This document shows, in pieces, positions 7,942-19,426 of a stretch of 64,000 bases of DNA (positions are counted from its first letter, which is position 1; each line of letters begins with the position of its first letter). The notes under the pieces are model-generated. The model had not been told where the DNA came from. It did no database searches and was given only the letters and a program-made list of their open reading frames with translations. Position numbers and translations under genes: made by a program. Location of the stretch: NCBI RefSeq assembly GCF_025137375.1, contig NZ_CP073720.1:3930501-3994500 (forward strand). Direction: 5' to 3'. The stretch comes from Dactylosporangium fulvum. Lineage in GTDB: Bacteria; Actinomycetota; Actinomycetes; Mycobacteriales; Micromonosporaceae.

Positions 7942-9672
7942 GTGTCCACCCCGGCAGAGCCGTTGAGCGCCCGCGCCGCCGCGCACGGCGTCGCCACCTG
8001 GTACGAGACCGCCGGCCGGCGGCGCGTCGACATCGACCCCGCCGTCGTCGAGGCGGTGCTCGACCTGCTCGGGCCGCGGCCGGCGCCCCGGTCACAGGCC
8101 GGCGGGGCCGCCACGCTGCCCGAGCCGCCGCGCACGTGGGGATGGATGCTCCAGCTGTACGGGGTGCGTTCCGCCGGCTCGTGGGGCGTCGGCGACTTCG
8201 CCGACCTCGCCGAGTTCACCCGCTGGGCCGCGTCCACCGGCGCCGGCGCGATCCTGGTCAACCCGCTGCACGCCGTCGCGCCCGTCGACCCGCTGCCCGC
8301 CTCGCCGTATTCGCCGTCGAGCCGCCGCTTCGTCAACCCGCTGTACCTGCGCATCGCCGACCTGCCCGAGTACCGCGCCGCGGAGCCGGCGCTGCGGGCG
8401 CGGGTCGACGCGTTGCGGCCACCGCAGCCCACCGCCGAAGAGCTGATCGACTACGACGGCGTGTGGCGCGCCAAGCGGGCGGCACTGCGGCTGCTGTTCG
8501 ACGCCGGGCCCGGCGAGCAGGCCCTCGACCCGGCCCTCGACCCGGCGCTGCGGGACTTCGCCACCTACACGGCCCTCGCCGAGATCCACGGCGCCGACTG
8601 GCGGCAGTGGCCCGGCGAGCTGCGCCGCCCCTCGCCGGACGCCGACGCGGCCGCGCCCGCCGGCCGGGTCGCGTTCCACGCCTGGCTGCAGCGGCGCTGC
8701 GCGGAGCAGCTCGCCGCCGCCAACGAGGCCGCCGCCGGGATGGCCGTCGGGATCATCCACGACCTCGCCGTCGGCATCGACCCCGGCGGCGCCGACGCCT
8801 GGACCCTCCAGGACGTCATCGCCCAGGGCGCCCGCATCGGCGCGCCGCCCGACGCGTTCAACCAGCAGGGCCAGGACTGGGGCCTCGCCACCTGGCGCCC
8901 GGACCGGCTCGCCGCGAGCGACTACCGCGCCTACCGGGACCTGCTCCGCGGGATCTTCCGGTATGCCGGCGGGCTGCGCGTCGACCACGTCGCCGGGCTG
9001 TGGCGGCTGTGGTGGGTGCCGCCGGGCCGCGGCGCCGCCGAAGGCACCTACGTGCACTACGACGACGCCGCGATGCTCGGCATCCTCGTCGAGGAGGCCG
9101 CCCGGGCCGGTGCCGTGGTCGTCGGCGAGGACCTCGGCACCGTCGAGCCCGTCGTCACCACCACCCTGCAGGAGCGCAACGTCCTCGGCTCCGCGGTGCT
9201 GTGGTTCACCCGTGACGCCGGCGGCGCGTTTTTGCCGCCCGCCGAGTGGCCCGCCAACGCCGTGGCCAGCATCTCCACCCACGACCTGCCGACCGCGGCC
9301 GGGTTCCTCGCCGGTGAGCACGTCCTCGCCCGCGCCGAGGCCGGGGTCCTCGGCCGCGACGTCAAGGACGAGTGGGCCGACGCGGCGAAGGAACGCGCCG
9401 CGCTGCTCGACCTGCTCGACGCCGAAGGGCTCACCGAGCCCGACAGCACCGACGAGGAGATTGTCCTCGCCATGCACCAGCTGCTCAGACGCACCCCGTG
9501 CCGGGTCGTGCTCGCCTCGCCCTACGACGTCCTCGGCGTCGTCCGCCAGCCGAACCTGCCGGGGACGACCGACCAGTACCCGAACTGGCGCATCCCGCTG
9601 CCGCTGCACCTCGACGACCTGACCGGCGACGCGCGGATGCGGCAGATCGCGGACCTGTTCAACGGGCGCTAG
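7942..9672 (+). CDS. malQ: 4-alpha-glucanotransferase (amylomaltase)
   Basis: A GH77 enzyme of about 576 residues that transfers alpha-1,4-glucan segments between maltooligosaccharides. The family regions are all present: an N-terminal stretch ending in WGWMLQLYGVRS, SWGVGDFADL, NPLHA and SPYSPSSRRFVNP, the nucleophile region GLRVDHVAGLWRLWW, the acid/base region VVGEDLGTVEP, the third carboxylate in STHDLPTAAGF, and the C-terminal LPGTTDQYPNWR. It is at the short end for bacterial MalQ. It starts with GTG 7 bases after the STAS gene. It overlaps the convergent gene on the other strand by 14 bases. Together with the trehalose genes 1.4 kb away it probably serves alpha-glucan turnover. Confidence 0.93.
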   Translation: MSTPAEPLSARAAAHGVATWYETAGRRRVDIDPAVVEAVLDLLGPRPAPRSQAGGAATLPEPPRTWGWMLQLYGVRSAGSWGVGDFADLAEFTRWAASTGAGAILVNPLHAVAPVDPLPASPYSPSSRRFVNPLYLRIADLPEYRAAEPALRARVDALRPPQPTAEELIDYDGVWRAKRAALRLLFDAGPGEQALDPALDPALRDFATYTALAEIHGADWRQWPGELRRPSPDADAAAPAGRVAFHAWLQRRCAEQLAAANEAAAGMAVGIIHDLAVGIDPGGADAWTLQDVIAQGARIGAPPDAFNQQGQDWGLATWRPDRLAASDYRAYRDLLRGIFRYAGGLRVDHVAGLWRLWWVPPGRGAAEGTYVHYDDAAMLGILVEEAARAGAVVVGEDLGTVEPVVTTTLQERNVLGSAVLWFTRDAGGAFLPPAEWPANAVASISTHDLPTAAGFLAGEHVLARAEAGVLGRDVKDEWADAAKERAALLDLLDAEGLTEPDSTDEEIVLAMHQLLRRTPCRVVLASPYDVLGVVRQPNLPGTTDQYPNWRIPLPLHLDDLTGDARMRQIADLFNGR

Positions 9673-10579
9673 GGCCGGTGTCGAACTCCGCGGGGCGCCG
9701 CGAGCCCGGCGGGATCTCCTGCAGCAGCCAGGTGTTGCCGTCCGGGTCGGCGAACGCGGCGTAGAGGATGCCGCCCAGGTCGTCGACGCCGGCGACCGCA
9801 ACACCGCGGGCCAGCAGCGCCTCGCGGGACTTGTGGATGTCGTCGACGACCAGGTGCAGGCCCCGCAGCGTGCCCGTCGGCAGGTCCAGGCCCGGCAGGT
9901 CCTTGTAGAGCACGATCGAGCACGACGAGCCGGGCGGGGTCAGCTGCGTGACCCGGGAACCGTTGCCGGGCTGCACGTCGTGGTCGACGGTGAAGCCGAG
10001 CCGGCCCTCGTAGAACGCGAGCGCCACGTCGACGTCGGCGACCGGCACCGGCACCAGCTCCAGGCGCATCGCGGGCACGGCGACGGCCGGCTCGACCGTC
10101 GCGAGGTACGCCTCCAGCTGCGCGTAACCCGCGTCCATGCCGTCCTTCATGCCGCTGTGCAGGGCGTTGTCGCGGGCCTCCTGTGAGACGTACCGGACCG
10201 TGGTGATGATCGTCGTGCGTCCGTCGTGCTCGGTGAACGTCACCGTGTTGCGGGTCTCCGGCCAGTCGCCGTCGCTCCACGTCTCGCTGCTGACCAGCCG
10301 GTCGGGGCGGATCACCTCGTGGTAGGTGCCGGTGATCGTGAGCTCGCCCCCTTCGGCCGACCGCCACAGGTAACGGAACCGGCCGCCGGGCCGCAGGTCG
10401 ATCTCGCACACCGGCATCGTCCAGCCGGGCGGGCCGACCATCCACCTCGGCAGGTGTTCGGCCTTGGTGTGGACGTCGAAGACGAGTCCGCGGGGCGCGG
10501 CGACGGTCCGGATGATCCGGACCTCCTCGTCGCTGGGCAGCTCGAACGTGGTGACGCCCAGCTCACCGGTCATGACCAT
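9659..10579 (-). CDS. SRPBCC (AHSA1)-glyoxalase fusion protein
   Basis: About 306 residues in two parts. Residues about 15-160 form an activator-of-Hsp90-like SRPBCC domain (RTVAAPRGLVFDVHTKAEHLPRW, RPGGRFRYLW, WPETRNTVTFTEHDGRTTI). Residues about 172-295 form a vicinal oxygen chelate (glyoxalase/bleomycin-resistance) domain (MRLELVPVPVADVDVALAFYEGRLGF, LHLVVDDI, ADPDGNTWLLQEI). These domains are usually separate proteins. The start ATG has GAGGAG 7 bases upstream and lies inside the end of the ArsR gene (17-base overlap), so the two are coupled. ArsR plus AHSA1 is a common pair of unknown physiological role; small hydrophobic ligand binding is likely. Its 3' end overlaps malQ. Confidence 0.85.
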   Translation of the reverse strand: MVMTGELGVTTFELPSDEEVRIIRTVAAPRGLVFDVHTKAEHLPRWMVGPPGWTMPVCEIDLRPGGRFRYLWRSAEGGELTITGTYHEVIRPDRLVSSETWSDGDWPETRNTVTFTEHDGRTTIITTVRYVSQEARDNALHSGMKDGMDAGYAQLEAYLATVEPAVAVPAMRLELVPVPVADVDVALAFYEGRLGFTVDHDVQPGNGSRVTQLTPPGSSCSIVLYKDLPGLDLPTGTLRGLHLVVDDIHKSREALLARGVAVAGVDDLGGILYAAFADPDGNTWLLQEIPPGSRRPAEFDTGPSAR

Positions 10580-10943
10580 CGTGTGGCTCCTCGTCTCGGG
10601 GAAGTGGGTCCGGGATCGTCTGATCCTGGAGAAGTTGCAGGTAGGCGTCGAGCCGTGCGTAGCTCTCGTCCCAGAAGCGCCGGTATTCGTCCGTGAACTC
10701 GGCCACCTCCTTCAACGGCGCGGCCTCCAGCCGGCACGGCCGCCACTGAGCCTCGCGGCCACGGGAGATGAGACCGGCGTTCTCGAGCACCCGGAGGTGC
10801 TTGGAGATCGCCGGCCCGCTCATGTCGAACGGTGCGGAGAGTTCCTTGACGGTGGCCTCGCCCTGCGTGAGCCGGGCCAGGATGGCGCGCCGGGTGGGGT
10901 CCGCCAGCGCCGCGAAGGTGGTGCTGAGGCGATCTGTGACCAT
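10563..10943 (-). CDS. ArsR family transcriptional regulator
   Basis: About 126 residues with a winged-helix domain: FAALADPTRRAILARL, then VKELSAPFDMSGPAISKHLRVLENAGLI as the recognition region. The ArsR metal-site cysteines are absent, as in the subgroup paired with SRPBCC proteins. It is the first gene of a two-gene operon with the SRPBCC-glyoxalase fusion. A near-perfect 26-bp palindrome begins 10 bases upstream of its start codon, so it very likely represses itself and its partner. Confidence 0.9.
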   Translation of the reverse strand: MVTDRLSTTFAALADPTRRAILARLTQGEATVKELSAPFDMSGPAISKHLRVLENAGLISRGREAQWRPCRLEAAPLKEVAEFTDEYRRFWDESYARLDAYLQLLQDQTIPDPLPRDEEPHDGHDR

Positions 10944-10953
10944 CGGTTACCTT

Positions 10954-10979
10954 ACCAGTTGGTTATCTAACCTACTGGT
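10954..10979. promoter_or_regulatory. ArsR operator palindrome
   Basis: Outer arms ACCAGT and ACTGGT enclose an inner palindrome GGTTA-TC-TAACC; 11 of the 13 possible base pairs match. Overlapping it is a direct repeat TGGTTATCTAA at 10960-10970 and 10976-10986. The position just upstream of the ArsR start codon fits autoregulation. Confidence 0.75.
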
Positions 10980-11068
10980 TATCTAATGCGGCCAGTGCCG
11001 CCTTGTCAACCCGGGTACCGGCCCGCCCGCCGCGACCCCGGCGTGTGTGAGGGGTGGCGGGAGGAGGG

Positions 11069-12769
11069 TCAGAGGATCAGCGCGGACTCGGCCGGGAGGG
11101 TCACCGAGCCGGACTGGAGGACCGCCGCCTCGTCCGTCGTGAACAGGATGCGGCCGGCGGACAGCGGGACCGTCCGCGGGTCCTTCGTCAGGTTGGCCAC
11201 CACCGTGCGGGCGCCCCGCTCGATCAGCAGCACACCCTCGTCGTGGACGACCCGCACCCGGTCCAGCCGCGGATCCGCCAGGCCCGGCACCGACTTCCGC
11301 AGGCGGATCAGCGTCCGGTACAGGTCCAGCATCGACTCGTCCCGCGCCGACCAGTCCAGCTTCGACCGCTCGAACGTCGCCGGGTCCTGCGGGTCGGGCA
11401 CGTCGTCCGAGAGCCAGCCGTGCTCGGCGAACTCCGACCGGCGGCCGTCGGCGACCGCGGCGGCCAGGGCCGGCTCGGGGTGACTGGTGAAGAACTGCCA
11501 CGGGGTGCGGGCCGCGAACTCCTCGCCCATGAACAGCATCGGGGTGAACGGCGAGGTCAGCAGCAGCGTCGCGGCGACGCGCAGCAGGCCGGGGGAGAGC
11601 GACGCCGTCAGCCGGTCGCCCACCGCGCGGTTGCCGATCTGGTCGTGGTTCTGCAGGCACACCACGAACCGGTGGCCCGGGATCCGGGACCGGTCGACCG
11701 GCCGGCCGTGGACCCGGCGGCGGAACGACGACCACGTCCCGGCGTGCCAGAACGCGGACGTCCACACCGTGGCGAAGCACGCGGGGGAGCCGAAGTCGCC
11801 GTAGTAGCCCTGCCGTTCGCCGGTCAGCATCGCGTGCAGGGCGTGGTGCACGTCGTCGTCCCACTGGGCGTGCAGGCCGTAGCCGCCGCCCTCCCGCGCG
11901 GTGACGAGCTTCGCGTCGTTGAGGTCGGACTCGGCGATCAGCGACAGCGGACGGCCGAGCGCCGCCGACAGCGCGTCGACCTCGACCGCCAGCTCCTCCA
12001 GCAGGTGCGTCGCGCCCCGGTCGACCAGGGCGTGGACGGCGTCGAGGCGCAGGCCGTCGGCGTGGTAGTCGCGCAGCCACTGCAGGGCGCTGTCGATGAT
12101 GAACCGGCGGACCTCGCCGGAGTCGGCCTCGTCCAGGTTGAGCGAGCGGCCCCACGTGTTCGCGCCGCCGGACAGGTAGGGGCCGAACCGCGGCGCGTAC
12201 GCCCCAGAGGGGCCGAAGTGGTTGTAGACCGCGTCGATGATCACGCCGAGACCGGCCTGGTGGGCGGCGTCGACGAAGCGTTTCAGGCCGTCCGGCCCGC
12301 CGTACGACTCCTGGACCGCGTGCCAGCCGACGCCGTCGTAGCCCCAGTTCCACTCGCCGTTGAACGTGTTGACCGGGAGCAGTTCGACGAGGTCGACACC
12401 GAGGTCGACCAGGTGCGGCAGGCGTTCGATCGCCGCGTCGAAGGTGCCCGCGGGCGTGAACGTGCCCACGTGCAGCTCGTAGACGACGCTGCCGGGCAGC
12501 TGGCGGCCGGTCCACGCCGCGTCGCCCCACGTGTGGCGCGAGTGGTCGTAGACCCGGCTCAGGCCGTGGACGCCCGAGGGCTGCCACCGCGACCGCGGGT
12601 CCGGCAGCGGCCGGTCCTCGCCGTCGAGGACGAAGCCGTAGTCGGTGCCGTGCGCCGCGGACTCCGCGGAGGCCACGAACCACTGCCCGTCCCGGGTCAT
12701 CGGCACCGTGTCGGCGCCGACCCGCAACGAGACCCGCCGTGCGGACGGCGCCCAAACCCGAAACTCCAC
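11069..12769 (-). CDS. treZ: Maltooligosyltrehalose trehalohydrolase
   Basis: A cytosolic GH13 enzyme of about 566 residues that releases trehalose from maltooligosyltrehalose. It has the N-terminal carbohydrate-binding fold (EFRVWAPSARRVSLRV), the barrel region IIDAVYNHFGPSGAY, the nucleophile segment GLRLDAVHAL, the acid segment IAESDLND, and the third acid in NHDQIGNR. The open insertion typical of TreZ (HAQWDDDVHHALH) is present. It is the last gene of treX-treY-treZ, 13 bases after treY. The start ATG immediately precedes the conserved EFRVWAP. Confidence 0.94.
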   Translation of the reverse strand: MEFRVWAPSARRVSLRVGADTVPMTRDGQWFVASAESAAHGTDYGFVLDGEDRPLPDPRSRWQPSGVHGLSRVYDHSRHTWGDAAWTGRQLPGSVVYELHVGTFTPAGTFDAAIERLPHLVDLGVDLVELLPVNTFNGEWNWGYDGVGWHAVQESYGGPDGLKRFVDAAHQAGLGVIIDAVYNHFGPSGAYAPRFGPYLSGGANTWGRSLNLDEADSGEVRRFIIDSALQWLRDYHADGLRLDAVHALVDRGATHLLEELAVEVDALSAALGRPLSLIAESDLNDAKLVTAREGGGYGLHAQWDDDVHHALHAMLTGERQGYYGDFGSPACFATVWTSAFWHAGTWSSFRRRVHGRPVDRSRIPGHRFVVCLQNHDQIGNRAVGDRLTASLSPGLLRVAATLLLTSPFTPMLFMGEEFAARTPWQFFTSHPEPALAAAVADGRRSEFAEHGWLSDDVPDPQDPATFERSKLDWSARDESMLDLYRTLIRLRKSVPGLADPRLDRVRVVHDEGVLLIERGARTVVANLTKDPRTVPLSAGRILFTTDEAAVLQSGSVTLPAESALIL

Positions 12770-12782
12770 TGTCAGACCCCCG

Positions 12783-14995
12783 TCATCGACGGACCAGCAA
12801 GGCCACCGGATACGTGTCGAGCAGTTCGGCGAGACCGGGGCCGGCCACCGGCCGGTCGGTCAGCACGTCGGTCCAGTCGCCGCCGGGCAGCTTCAGCTCG
12901 GTGTCGCCCCAGCCGCCCCGCGCGGCCAGCCCGACCGGCAGCCGGGTGGCCACGGTCAGCGCCCCGCCCCGGTCGAACGCCACGACGTGGGACACGCCCC
13001 CGCCGGTCGCCTGCACCGGGTGGTACCGCTGGAAGAGCTCGGGACGGTCCCGCCGCAGCCGCAGTGCCCGGCTGACCACCAGCAGCTTCGCGGCGCCGGA
13101 GACGTCGACGGGAGGGCGGACGGTGCCGGCGTCGAGGGCCGCCAGCATGTCGCGCAGTTCGCCGAAGTCGACCGGCCGGCGGTTGTCCGGGTCGACGAGC
13201 GAGTTCTCCCAGAGTTCGGTGCCCTGGTACACGTCGGGGATCCCGGGCATCGTCAGCTGCACCAGCTTCTGGCCCAGCGAGTTGCTCCAGCCGAACGGGG
13301 TGACGCGGGCCGCGACCTCCTCGACCTCGCCGCGGAGGTCGGTGAAGACCCGGTCGAGCACGGCGGCGAACGCCGCCTCGAACTCCTCGGACGGGTCGCT
13401 CCAGGACGTCGAGCGGTTCGCCTCCCGGGCCGCCTTCACGAAGTAGGCGTGCAGGCGGTCGCGCGAGATCGGCCAGGCGCCGACGATCGTCTGCCAGAAC
13501 AGGTCCTCGAACGACGGGTCCGGCAGCGGCGCCGCGGCCCGCCAGCGGCCCGACACCGAGGCCCACTCCTCGGGCAGCTCGCTGAGGACGGCCAGGCGGG
13601 CCCGCACGTCCTCGCCGCGCTTGGTGTCGTGGGTCGACAGCGTGGTCATGCCGGCCGGCCACTCGGCGCGGCGGCGCTCCGCGGCGGCGTGGAACTCCTC
13701 GGGCGGCACGCCGAAGCGCGACGGGTCGCCGCCGACCTCGTTGAGGGCGACGAACCGGTTCCAGCGGTACATCGCCGTGTCCTCGACGCCCTTGGCCATG
13801 ACCGCGCCGGTGAGCTGCTGGAACCGCGCGGCGAGCTCGTCGGCCGGGTCGGTGAGCCGGGGGACCAGCGGGTCGAAGTCCAGGTCGGGCCGCCGGCGGC
13901 GGGCCTCGGTGACCGCGTGGTCGAAGTCCGCGAGGCCGTACGGCAGGTAGGTGCGGTACACGTCGTAGCACGCCGCCAGCTCGGCGAGCGCCTCCTCCCA
14001 GGCGGGATCGCCGAGGCGCCCGAGGCGGTGCAGCTCGGCCTGGAACAGCCGCCTGGTCACGTCGAGCTTCTGCGCGTGCGCCTCCTCGGGCCAGGAGGTG
14101 TCGCCGTTGTCGGCGGCCGGGTCGACGAACAGGCCGCACACCTCGGCGAGGGCGTCGTAGCCGGTCGTGCCGTCGACCGGCCACTGCGGCGGCAGCGGCT
14201 CGCCGCGCTCCAGGATCTTCTCCACCACCAGCCAGGCGTCCGGGGCCCGCTCGCGCAGCCGGGCGAGGTAGCCGCCGGGGTCGCGCAGCCCGTCCGGATG
14301 GTCGACCCGGATGCCGTCGACGAGGCCCTCACGCACCCAGCGCAGGATCTCCGCGTGGGTCGCCTCGAAGACCGCGGGGTCCTCCACCCGCAGGCCGGCC
14401 AGCTCGGTCACCGCGAAGAACCGGCGGTAGTTGAGCCGCTCGCCGCCCTCCCGCCAGTACACGAGCCGGTAGTGCTGCCGCTCGTGCACCTCCTGCGGCG
14501 TGCCGTCGCCGGTGCCGGCCGCGATCGGGAACCGGTGCTCGAAGTACCGCAGCTCACCGTCCTCGACCCGGAGGTCCTCGACGGCCGGCGGCGAGCCGAG
14601 CACCGGCACGACGAGCGGGCCGGCGTCCCAGTCGATGTCGAACCAGTCCGCGTACCGCGAGCCGCGCCCGTTGGCCAGCACGTCCCACCACATCGGGTTG
14701 GCGGCCGGCTGGAACAGGCCCATGTGGTTGGGCACGATGTCGACGACCAGGCCGAGGCCCCGCGTGCGCAGCGCCCCGGCCAGCCGGTCCAGGGCCGGCG
14801 CCCCGCCGAGCCGCGGGTTGACCTGCCGCGGGTCGACGACGTCGTAGCCGTGCGGCGAGCCGGGTGTCGCGGTCAGCAGCGGCGCCGTGTAGAGGTGACC
14901 GACGCCCAGGTCGTGCAGGTAGCCGGCCAGTTCCGCCGTCGTGTCGAGGTCGAAGTCCGGCCGGACCTGCACCCGGTAGGTGCTCTTCGGGACGC

Positions 14996-14999
<4 letters not shown>
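12783..14999 (-). CDS. treY: Maltooligosyl trehalose synthase
   Basis: A GH13 enzyme of about 738 residues that converts the reducing-end alpha-1,4 linkage of a maltooligosaccharide into the alpha,alpha-1,1 linkage. It opens with STYRVQVRPDFDLD and YTAPLLTATPGSPHGYDVVD, typical of TreY. Catalytic regions are LVVDIVPNHMG, GIRVDHPDGL (nucleophile), VVEKILERGE (acid) and STHDTKRGEDVRAR. The start ATG overlaps the treX stop by 4 bases; an in-frame start 59 codons further upstream would lie wholly inside treX and has non-protein composition. Confidence 0.94.
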
Positions 15000-17101
<2,102 letters not shown>

Positions 17102-17376
17102 GTCCGCCCCCGTCCTGCTATGTCGTGGCACCCGGTGTGGCGCCGCAGCTCAACGGTTCCACCGTTGCCACAGTGTTACGTGCTTCGAAAGTTCACGCGC
17201 GGGTACGCGCGAAGCTGGCTGGCATATGCCCAATGCACTCGATAATGAATCGTCGGCGGTTCGCCGCCGGATCTCCGGCAGCGCTCGAGAGTGAACCTCC
17301 GGCGAATTCCGTCGTGGCGAGCGTTTGAACCGAGGGGGTTCGGATCATAGTTGGGCACATGCCCCCAGGAACGGTG
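17102..17376. other. Divergent promoter region of treX and GH133 genes
   Basis: About 275 bases with no gene. It is less GC-rich around 17220-17345 than the flanking genes, which suits a two-way control region. I could not pick out a convincing operator or paired -35/-10 boxes. Confidence 0.35.
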
Positions 17377-19401
17377 ATGACCGTCGGCCCGCATGTCTGC
17401 ACATCGGCCACGGGGTTCGAGTCGGAATGGCTGGTCACCGACGGACTCGGGGGATATGCGACCGGCACCGTCGCGGGTCTTCGCACGCGGCGCTATCACG
17501 GGTTGCTGGTCACCCCCGACCGGCGTCTCGCGCTCGCCGCGCTGGACCCGGTCCTGACACTACCCGGCGGGGTCACCGTCCGGCTCGGCGTCCACGAGTG
17601 GGCGTCCGGCGCCATCGAGCCGACCGGGCACCACCTGCTGGAACAGTTCCAGCTGAACGAGGGTGTGCCGCGCTGGCGGTGGCGCGTCGGCGAGTTCGTG
17701 CTGGAGCGCGAGCTGGCCATGGTCCACGGCCGCAACGCGGTGGCCGTCGTCCACCGGCTCGTCGGCGCCCCGGCCGGAAGCTCGGTGGAGCTGACACTCA
17801 CCGCCCTGTGCACCTGGCGCGACGCGGACACCGAACGCGACCGCACCGGCCCGCCCCTCACCGTCGAACCGATCGGGGACACCGGCGGGATCGAGGTCGA
17901 GGGGGCGTACCGCATCGCGGGCCCCGGGTTCCAGCCGGTCGGGGACTGGTACCTCGGCGCCTATGCCCGCGAGGAGGCCGCCCGCGGCCTGAACCCGGTC
18001 GAGGACCTGTGGGCCGCCGGTAGCTTCACCGCCACGCTCGCCATGGGGGAGTCGCTGGACGTCGCCGCCTGGTCGGGCGGCGGTTCCGGGGGTCTCGACA
18101 CCGCGCCGCCGCGTGCCGGAGCCGTGATCCAGGAGGCCCGCCGCCGGGCCCGCAGGCTCGTGCGGGCGGCCGGCGCGCGCGAGGCCGCCGACAAGGCGCT
18201 CGTCCTCGCCGCCGACCAGTTCATCGTCACCGGCGACGACGGGGCACCGGCCGTCGTCGCCGGCTACCCCTGGTTCGGCAGCTACCTGCGCGACACGATG
18301 ACCGCGTACGAGGGGCTGTTCCTGCACACCGGCCGGCACGACGAGGGCCGGCGGCTGCTGCGGGCCCACGCGTCGCTGGGCGAGCGGCTGCGCACCGAGG
18401 CGCTCGGCGACGCCGACGGGCCGCTGTGGTACGTCCACGCCGTCGAGCGGCACGTCGCCCGTACCGACGACACCGACCTCGCCGCCGAACTGCTGCCCGC
18501 GCTCGAAGGGGTCGTCGCCGCGTACACCAAGGGCACCCGCGACGGCGTCACCGTCGACCCCGCCGACGGGCTGCTCGTCATCGACGCCGACCACTCCGGC
18601 CTCACCTGGATGAACGCGCGGTTCCCCCGCGGCCCGGTGACCCCGCGCGACGGCAAGCCGGTCGAGCTCAACGCCCTGTGGGCCAACGCCCTCGGCGCCG
18701 TCAGCGCCCTGCGGGAGCGGTGCGGCCGGAACGCCTCCGTGGTCCAGGGCCGCCGCGACGCCGTCCGCGCGCAGTTCATCAAGCGGTTCCGGGCGCCCGA
18801 CGGCTGGCTCTTCGACGTCGTCGACGCGCGGCCCGCGCCCTACCCGAAAGGCGGCGGCGGGGTCCACGACGACGCCGTGCTGCGCCCCAACCAGCTGCTC
18901 GCCTTCAGCCTGCCGTTCGCGCCGGCCGCCGACGAGCCGCGCCTGCGCGAGACCGTGCTGCGTGCGGTGGGTTCCACGTTGCTGACCCCGCTCGGGCTGC
19001 GTACGCTCGCGCCCAACGAGTTCGGATACCACGGGAGCCATCGGGGCGGAGTGGGACCGCGGGACACCGCATATCACCAGGGAACGGTGTGGCCGTGGTT
19101 GCTCGGTCCGTACGTCGACGCGCGGTGTGCCGCCGGCCTGCCGGTGGACGCGGCGCTGACCGCCGTTGAGGCACATTTGGGCGAGTGCGGTCTCGGATCG
19201 GTGAGCGAGATCGCGGAGGGTGACGCACCACACCGCGCGACCGGCGCGCCGTTCTCGGCGCGGTCCGTCGCGGCGGTGCTGCATGCGCGTGCCGTGATCA
19301 GGCAGAACTGCAGGTTGCAACCTGCACAGAACGGGAAGTCGGGAAAAGTGAAGTTGACCCACGAAGCCGGTCCGCGCAAGCGCCGGAACGCGCTACGGTG
19401 A
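17377..19401 (+). CDS. GH133 amylo-alpha-1,6-glucosidase (glycogen debranching)
   Basis: About 674 residues. The N-terminal part (FESEWLVTDGLGGYATGTVAGLRTRRYHGLL) is the diagnostic opening of archaeal/bacterial-type glycogen debranching enzymes. The C-terminal (alpha/alpha)6 catalytic domain shows GYPWFGSYLRDTMTAYEGL, ADHSGLTWMNAR, VELNALWANAL, LRPNQLLAFSLPF and TAYHQGTVWPWLLGPY. The ATG at 17377 has AGGA five bases upstream; an ATG at 17359 would add six residues without such a site. It diverges from treX, so the locus has two unrelated debranching enzymes. The GT4 gene follows after 25 bases. Confidence 0.88.
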   Translation: MTVGPHVCTSATGFESEWLVTDGLGGYATGTVAGLRTRRYHGLLVTPDRRLALAALDPVLTLPGGVTVRLGVHEWASGAIEPTGHHLLEQFQLNEGVPRWRWRVGEFVLERELAMVHGRNAVAVVHRLVGAPAGSSVELTLTALCTWRDADTERDRTGPPLTVEPIGDTGGIEVEGAYRIAGPGFQPVGDWYLGAYAREEAARGLNPVEDLWAAGSFTATLAMGESLDVAAWSGGGSGGLDTAPPRAGAVIQEARRRARRLVRAAGAREAADKALVLAADQFIVTGDDGAPAVVAGYPWFGSYLRDTMTAYEGLFLHTGRHDEGRRLLRAHASLGERLRTEALGDADGPLWYVHAVERHVARTDDTDLAAELLPALEGVVAAYTKGTRDGVTVDPADGLLVIDADHSGLTWMNARFPRGPVTPRDGKPVELNALWANALGAVSALRERCGRNASVVQGRRDAVRAQFIKRFRAPDGWLFDVVDARPAPYPKGGGGVHDDAVLRPNQLLAFSLPFAPAADEPRLRETVLRAVGSTLLTPLGLRTLAPNEFGYHGSHRGGVGPRDTAYHQGTVWPWLLGPYVDARCAAGLPVDAALTAVEAHLGECGLGSVSEIAEGDAPHRATGAPFSARSVAAVLHARAVIRQNCRLQPAQNGKSGKVKLTHEAGPRKRRNALR

Positions 19402-19426
19402 CAGTCGGCGACGAGAGGGATCCGCA

